This document shows, piece after piece, positions 22,049-26,221 of a stretch of DNA of 26,221 bases. Each line of letters starts with the position of its first letter. The stretch's first letter is position 1. The notes below the pieces were generated by a model that did not search any database, was not told where the DNA came from, and saw only the letters and a program-made list of their open reading frames with translations. This DNA comes from Thermoplasmata archaeon (lineage in GTDB: Archaea; Thermoplasmatota; E2; UBA202; JdFR-43). The position numbers were made by a program, and so were the translations under genes. The stretch spans positions 1 through 26,221 of the forward strand of contig JAGGXG010000049.1 in NCBI GenBank assembly GCA_021163175.1. Reading direction: 5' to 3'.

Positions 22049-23851
22049 ATGAAGATATTGTTCCTCCATGTCGACTACATTGAATATGAAGTTAAGGAGA
22101 AAGCTATAAAAAAAGCTGAAGAAATAGAATCGAAGAAGGATAGAATGGAAGATTGCCTTGTTGCTTTTCTCTCCATAGAAAGAGAAGACGACGCCATCTC
22201 AGGAGTAAGAGAGATAGAGGATGTTGCTTCCATGCTTAATGTGAGTAAAATAATGCTTTATCCATATGCCCATCTTTCCACAAATCTTGCTCCTCCAGAG
22301 GAAGCGATGAAAATATTGAATGAAATGAAGGAGTTGCTTGAAGAGAAATATGAAGTCAAAAAAGCCCCATTTGGATGGTATAAAGCTTTTAAGCTTAGCT
22401 GCAAAGGACATCCTCTGGCAGAGCTATCGAGGGAAGCAAAAAAAATTGAGGAAGCTGTGGAAAGGGAAAAGGAAATAAAATCGGAGTGGTATGTTTTAAC
22501 GCCGGATGGCGAGCTCATTGAAGTCGAAAAATTTGATTTCGAGGGACATGAAGAGCTAAGAAAATTTTATGAATACGAAGCATTTGGAAGCAGGCGGGCA
22601 GACAGGCAGCCAGCCCACATAAAGCTTATGCAAGACTTGGAGCTTGTTGACTATGAGGAAGGCTCAGACTATGGAAACATGAGATGGTATCCAAAAGGAT
22701 ATTTGATAAAAAGACTCCTCGAAGACAAAGTGGAGGAAATTTGCATAGATGCGGGAGCAATGCAGGTGGAGACGCCTATAATGTATGATGTGAATCATCC
22801 ATCGTTGAAGAAATATCTTGCAAAGTTTCCAGCCCGTCAATATAGGGTTAAAGGAGATAAAGGGCGCGAGTTTTTCTTAAGATTTGCTGCATGCTTTGGG
22901 CAATATCTGATGGCAAAGGATATGACGATTTCGTATCGCCATCTGCCCATACGCCTTTTTGAAATGGCAAAATCATTCAGGAAGGAACAGCATGGTGAGA
23001 TTTCGGGCATAAAAAGATTGAGAGCATTCACAATGCCAGATATGCATACAATATGCAAGGACGAAGAACAGGCTTTGCAGGAATTTAAGAAGCAATTTCT
23101 TTTGACATTAAAATGGAAGGAAATAATTGGTATAGATGGGGAGATTGCAATAAGATTTGTAAGAGATTTCTTTGAATGCCATCGTGATTTTGCTGTGGAG
23201 CTGGTAAAATTATTTGGCAAGCCAGTCCTTATAGAAATGTGGGATAAAAGATATTTCTATTTTGTGATGAAATTCGAAATAAATGTGAATGATAGTGTTG
23301 GAAAATCTTTTGCCCTTTCAACTGTTCAGATAGATGTGGAAAATCCAAAATCTTTCGATATAACATACATAGATGAAAATGGGCAGAGGAAATATCCTTA
23401 CCTGTTACATGCATCCATATCTGGAGGCATAGATAGATGCGTTTGCGCCTTGCTCGAAAATGAGGCAAAGAAGATTAAGGAAGGCAGGAAAGCAATGCTT
23501 CCATTCTGGCTTTCGCCAACTCAGGTTCGCCTCATCCCTGTAAATGATTCATATGTTAATGATTGTCTCAATCTTGCAGCCAAAATAAAGGCGAGAGTGG
23601 ACATAGATGACAGGGATGAAAGCATATCGCGCAAAATAATGGATGCTGAAAAAGAATGGGTTCCAATAATAATCGTTTATGGAGAAAAGGAAAAAGAAGG
23701 AAAGTTAAAGCCGAGATGGAGATTTGAATGTGATGAAGAGGAAGTAAGTGTGGAAAGATTAAATGAGATAATCGAGGAAAAAATGAAAGGTTATCCTTTC
23801 AGAAAGCTACCGTTGCCAATGTTTCTGAGCCTTAGACCAAAATTTAGATGA
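22049..23851 (+). CDS. thrS: Threonyl-tRNA synthetase, archaeal type
   Basis: A 600-residue class II aminoacyl-tRNA synthetase. Residues 1-140 are the archaeal N-terminal editing domain, related to D-aminoacyl-tRNA deacylase (MKILFLHVDYIEYEVKEKA start, YPYAHLS at 71-77), in place of the bacterial TGS/SAD domains. The catalytic core follows: motif 2 FRKEQHG (310-316), and motif 3 SGGIDRCVCALLE (458-470). The zinc that recognises threonine would be held by C282, H333 and H454, all present. The anticodon-binding domain begins near LPFWLSPTQVRLIPV (484-498) and ends with PLPMFLSLRPKFR. The stop codon directly abuts that of the convergent membrane-protein gene. Confidence 0.97.
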   Translation: MKILFLHVDYIEYEVKEKAIKKAEEIESKKDRMEDCLVAFLSIEREDDAISGVREIEDVASMLNVSKIMLYPYAHLSTNLAPPEEAMKILNEMKELLEEKYEVKKAPFGWYKAFKLSCKGHPLAELSREAKKIEEAVEREKEIKSEWYVLTPDGELIEVEKFDFEGHEELRKFYEYEAFGSRRADRQPAHIKLMQDLELVDYEEGSDYGNMRWYPKGYLIKRLLEDKVEEICIDAGAMQVETPIMYDVNHPSLKKYLAKFPARQYRVKGDKGREFFLRFAACFGQYLMAKDMTISYRHLPIRLFEMAKSFRKEQHGEISGIKRLRAFTMPDMHTICKDEEQALQEFKKQFLLTLKWKEIIGIDGEIAIRFVRDFFECHRDFAVELVKLFGKPVLIEMWDKRYFYFVMKFEINVNDSVGKSFALSTVQIDVENPKSFDITYIDENGQRKYPYLLHASISGGIDRCVCALLENEAKKIKEGRKAMLPFWLSPTQVRLIPVNDSYVNDCLNLAAKIKARVDIDDRDESISRKIMDAEKEWVPIIIVYGEKEKEGKLKPRWRFECDEEEVSVERLNEIIEEKMKGYPFRKLPLPMFLSLRPKFR

Positions 23852-26056
23852 TCAGCGACGTATGCCATATATTATAAGGGCTATTGCTATGATTATAAGG
23901 AACAATGGAATAATTATTTGAATCAGCATGAACATGAAAGATGCTTCTTTGGCTTTGTCTGCCACATCTTTTATTGATTTTTCATCCATCTGATAGTATA
24001 AATCCACGATCCTGACTTTTTTATCAGACAGCTTTTCTATCATATTTTTCTGCTCCAATGCGTTTTTAACCCCTTCTTCAAAATCATTTTCAAGGCTTAT
24101 ATTCAATATTTCCGCCTTTTTATTTGAAAACTTAACGAGATTTGAAAGTGTTAAAGCTTTTTCTTTTGCCTCATTTATTGTATCTCTGGAAAATTGTATG
24201 TTCAATTTCATTGCATCTACCCAGAAAAAGCCCTGCATTCCTATCAAAAGCTGGAGTGGATTTATTTTCTCTTTCGTTTCCTTTTTCATATCTATTATCA
24301 TACCTGTATTTGGCTCAACCCAGTATTTTGTATCTGTAATATATCTTGCCACCCCTCCTATTCTCTCATCATATATCAATCGATTTTCTTTTATTTCAAA
24401 AAGATAGGTGTGCATGCCTTCATGGTCTTCTTCTCTAACAAATCTGGCAATGGAAGGAGCATTTATCTCAGTATTCCACATTATATAGTCCTTTTTTTCC
24501 ACTCCTATCGGAAAAGTGTATAGTCCGCTTCTTTCCATATCTCCATAATTTTTTGCCTCCTCCGCCGTGTCAGCATATACACCATGATATTCAACTTTGC
24601 TTGCTTCATCTATTTTCTCCCCATTCTTTTTGTTATATGTTGTTGTATTGTCCTCGATGACGAGAACTTTCTTTCCATTATCAAAGTAAACATTTTTCAC
24701 GCTGGCATTTTTAACCATTTCAATGTTTCTTTTTGGCTGAGATAATATCCACAGGCTTCCTTCCATTTTTATTTGCTGCTTCGTATTTTCAGGAATACTT
24801 CTTATGTTTGGAAAATCTCCAATGGCAATGCCTTTCTTTTCAATATATGCAATTGCCCCGGAACTTGGCTCAACAACATATTTTGTGCTTCCATTATAAT
24901 ACAATTTTATGCTCCTATCGCTAAATCCTTCTATGCTCTGCTCTCCCATAAATGCATTGCTGATATTCTGATAGTATATGTAGAAAGTTTGATTGCATAT
25001 TTTTGCGTTTCCACTATATACAGCATTGACCACTGTATTAAGCTGGGAATCCCATAGAGGATAATCTATTTTTTTAACTCCAATTGGAAATGTCATCAGA
25101 CCTTTTTTATCGCTTTCTATCGACAAATACTCCATCGTATACGGATTTACAGAATCTCGAGAAGCAGAACAAAATTCCTTTATCGATTTTCCATTTTCAT
25201 CCACAGCAACTGTTTTGCTCCCTATCATGTAATAACATGAATTTGCATCCTCGACCCACATCCTGTTTTCAAGCGTTATGTTGTGAAAATCATAAATACC
25301 ATTGCTCTGATTCAGCATTTTCAGATTTCCATGGAGAGCAACGCTAAGATTCAAATTTGATGGTATTTTATGCAGATTCGGAAACTTTGCAAATTCTTCC
25401 ACATGTTTGTGCAGGTCAATGATTGTTCCAGTCAAAACATCTGCCCACACAGTCATCTCCCCACCATAATATATCTTCGCCTCTGGTAACTCGGGCAAAT
25501 TGCCGATATAGATATCACTCTGGTTGCCATAGAACCTGTATGTTTTCACGCCCTCTATTACATCCTCCCCCATATAGCGGGCGGTCGCCACCGCCTGCTC
25601 TGGCGCGATATATCCTTTCTTGCAGGCATCATCGAGATCTGTATTCCATATGAGATAGTTTTTCTTTTCTATTCCAACCGGAAATATCCAGTGTCCCATT
25701 CTATCAAGGTCGCCATATCCCGGTATATTCTCGGCTGTTCTTTCATCAATCCCATAAATTTTTGTTGAAGCAAGATCTTTCACCTCATTTCCATTTCCAT
25801 CTTTTACAACTATATCTTCTCTTATAACAAGAACATTTCCATGCTTCTCCAACGCTTTTATGTGCCTTGTTATTGTTATTGGTATATAATCGAGCTGCAA
25901 TGTTGTCATGTTGAAAATACCGAGTTTGCCATGATAGTATATTAATTGATCAGTATTTGCAGGCAATTTTTTCAATGATGGTGCAATAAGAAAAACGGAA
26001 GGCGACATTATCATAAATACTATGGCGAGAATCAATGCTATACTTTTTCCATGCAT
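23852..26056 (-). CDS. Membrane-anchored protein with three DUF3068 (PorA)-like repeats
   Basis: A 734-residue protein with an N-terminal helix (residues 7-25), a long extracytoplasmic part, and a C-terminal helix (706-731) followed by the basic end YGIRR. The extracytoplasmic part holds three similar units of roughly 190 residues. Each has a core anchor, FPVGIEKKNYLIWNT (125-139), FPIGVKKIDYPLWDS (323-337) and FPIGVEKKDYIMWNT (515-529), and an end anchor, VWADVLTGTIIDLHK (203-217), YVVEPSSGAIAYIEK (393-407) and YWVEPNTGMIIDMKK (578-592). The 'TG.I.D' end anchor and two-helix topology resemble DUF3068, known mostly from actinobacterial PorA-like proteins. A helical region (about 625-705) precedes the C-terminal helix. 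Function unknown; export and cell-surface location are inferred. Confidence 0.65.
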   Translation of the reverse strand: MHGKSIALILAIVFMIMSPSVFLIAPSLKKLPANTDQLIYYHGKLGIFNMTTLQLDYIPITITRHIKALEKHGNVLVIREDIVVKDGNGNEVKDLASTKIYGIDERTAENIPGYGDLDRMGHWIFPVGIEKKNYLIWNTDLDDACKKGYIAPEQAVATARYMGEDVIEGVKTYRFYGNQSDIYIGNLPELPEAKIYYGGEMTVWADVLTGTIIDLHKHVEEFAKFPNLHKIPSNLNLSVALHGNLKMLNQSNGIYDFHNITLENRMWVEDANSCYYMIGSKTVAVDENGKSIKEFCSASRDSVNPYTMEYLSIESDKKGLMTFPIGVKKIDYPLWDSQLNTVVNAVYSGNAKICNQTFYIYYQNISNAFMGEQSIEGFSDRSIKLYYNGSTKYVVEPSSGAIAYIEKKGIAIGDFPNIRSIPENTKQQIKMEGSLWILSQPKRNIEMVKNASVKNVYFDNGKKVLVIEDNTTTYNKKNGEKIDEASKVEYHGVYADTAEEAKNYGDMERSGLYTFPIGVEKKDYIMWNTEINAPSIARFVREEDHEGMHTYLFEIKENRLIYDERIGGVARYITDTKYWVEPNTGMIIDMKKETKEKINPLQLLIGMQGFFWVDAMKLNIQFSRDTINEAKEKALTLSNLVKFSNKKAEILNISLENDFEEGVKNALEQKNMIEKLSDKKVRIVDLYYQMDEKSIKDVADKAKEASFMFMLIQIIIPLFLIIIAIALIIYGIRR
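24287..24784 (-). repeat. Internal protein repeat, unit 3
   Basis: Residues about 425-590. It contains GDMERSGLYTFPIGVEKK and YWVEPNTGMIIDMKK, closer to unit 1 than to unit 2. Its core anchor lies 192 residues after that of unit 2. Confidence 0.6.
24842..25354 (-). repeat. Internal protein repeat, unit 2
   Basis: Residues about 235-405. It contains FPIGVKKIDYPLWDS and YVVEPSSGAIAY and is the most diverged of the three copies. Its core anchor lies 198 residues after that of unit 1. Confidence 0.55.
25397..25954 (-). repeat. Internal protein repeat, unit 1
   Basis: Residues about 35-220 of the membrane-anchored protein. It contains the anchors GDLDRMGHWIFPVGIEKK and LTGTIIDLHKHVEEF. The boundaries are approximate. 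Confidence 0.6.
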
Positions 26057-26072
26057 GGAAAGTTTATCGAGA

Positions 26073-26084
26073 AATTATTTATGA
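26073..26084 (-). promoter_or_regulatory. Probable TATA box of the DUF3068-like gene
   Basis: Minus-strand TCATAAATAATT, centred about 23 bases before the ATG at 26056. The ATG has no Shine-Dalgarno sequence. Confidence 0.4.
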
Positions 26085-26111
26085 AGCTTTCGAATTCATT
26101 TCCTTATTCAA

Positions 26112-26134
26112 AAATCCGAAATAAATAAATATAC
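26112..26134 (+). promoter_or_regulatory. Possible BRE plus TATA box for the right-edge structured element
   Basis: CCGAAAT resembles a BRE and is followed by AAATAAATATA. The TATA centre lies about 25 bases before the base of the inverted repeat that starts at 26150. The assignment rests on spacing and on the lack of any open frame at this place. Confidence 0.35.
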
Positions 26135-26149
26135 TATTTTACTATAAAG

Positions 26150-26218
26150 TTGGAAGGATAGGCTGGTAGTGCATCCCATCCCCTCCCAAGATGCTCTTTT
26201 CTGAGCCTATCCTTCCAA
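26150..26218 (+). ncRNA. Candidate small structured RNA (perfect 15-bp closing stem)
   Basis: TTGGAAGGATAGGCT (26150-26164) is perfectly complementary to AGCCTATCCTTCCAA (26204-26218). Inside, GCATC (26171-26175) pairs with GATGC (26190-26194) around a C-rich 14-base loop. The element is G+C-richer than the flanking AT-rich spacer, has no open frame, and is preceded at the right distance by a TATA-like sequence. It matches no RNA class I recognise: there is no C box, no CR-I of RNase P, and it is too short for SRP RNA. Alternatives are a terminator hairpin for a gene beyond the edge, or an end of a mobile element. Strand is assigned from the promoter-like sequence only. Confidence 0.4.
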
Positions 26219-26221
26219 AAC

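Noticed and set aside
26150..26218. RNase P RNA, SRP RNA or box C/D RNA
   Set aside because: The closed element is only 69 bases, lacks the conserved RNase P and SRP cores, and has no C box to accompany its single CTGA.

Overview
The window looks like a chromosomal segment of an AT-rich archaeon. It has archaeal-type isoleucyl- and threonyl-tRNA synthetases (the latter with the archaeal N-terminal domain), an Lrp/AsnC regulator, a UPF0282 metallohydrolase, split glycine decarboxylase genes, a tRNA-Leu with an intron at the canonical archaeal position, and TATA boxes about 25 bases before the start codons of first genes. The 13-gene respiratory operon, secreted C1 and C25 cysteine peptidases, an Hjc-like resolvase with an inserted segment, and a 'YTGYNLIGWTS'-type C-terminal domain together suggest a protein-degrading, possibly sulfur-reducing member of the Thermoplasmatota (DHVE2/Aciduliprofundum or marine benthic group D type). 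That placement is inference from gene content, not phylogeny. I see no transposase, CRISPR array or prophage gene.

Layout. (1) 190-4082, minus strand: Lrp/AsnC regulator, ileS, and a DUF488 gene coupled to ileS by an ATGA overlap. (2) 4083-4139: a compact divergent promoter with a 9+9 bp inverted repeat. (3) 4140-13267, plus strand: a tightly overlapping 13-gene operon for a membrane-bound ion-pumping oxidoreductase. It comprises an Mrp-type antiporter module (mbxA-G, H, H'), a NuoH-like anchor (M), and a peripheral arm (J, K, L, N). The gene order and the altered C-terminal nickel-site motif (C368-x-x-D371 instead of CxxC) fit the Mbx/Mbs (sulfane reductase) branch better than H2-evolving Mbh. 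(4) 13291-15033, plus: secreted papain-like peptidase. (5) 15069-17776, minus: a C25 (gingipain-like) peptidase, an Hjc-type resolvase, and an orphan C-terminal domain fragment packed with essentially no gaps. (6) 17799-18248, minus: SLOG/lysine-decarboxylase-like protein. (7) 18317-18430: intron-containing tRNA-Leu(UAA). (8) 18462-23851, plus: UPF0282 metallohydrolase, gcvPA, gcvPB, thrS. (9) 23852-26056, minus: a large membrane-anchored protein with three repeats resembling DUF3068 (PorA). (10) The right edge carries a promoter-like sequence followed by a 15-bp perfect inverted repeat that may be a small structured RNA.

Working together (inference): secreted C1 and C25 peptidases would degrade external protein; amino acids, including glycine through GcvPA/PB, would be oxidised inside the cell; reduced ferredoxin from fermentation could be re-oxidised by the Mbx-like complex while it pumps ions. 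The divergent Lrp regulator is placed to couple amino-acid supply to the respiratory operon. The first 189 bases hold no gene I can support. There is no stretch of 300 bases or more without a gene.
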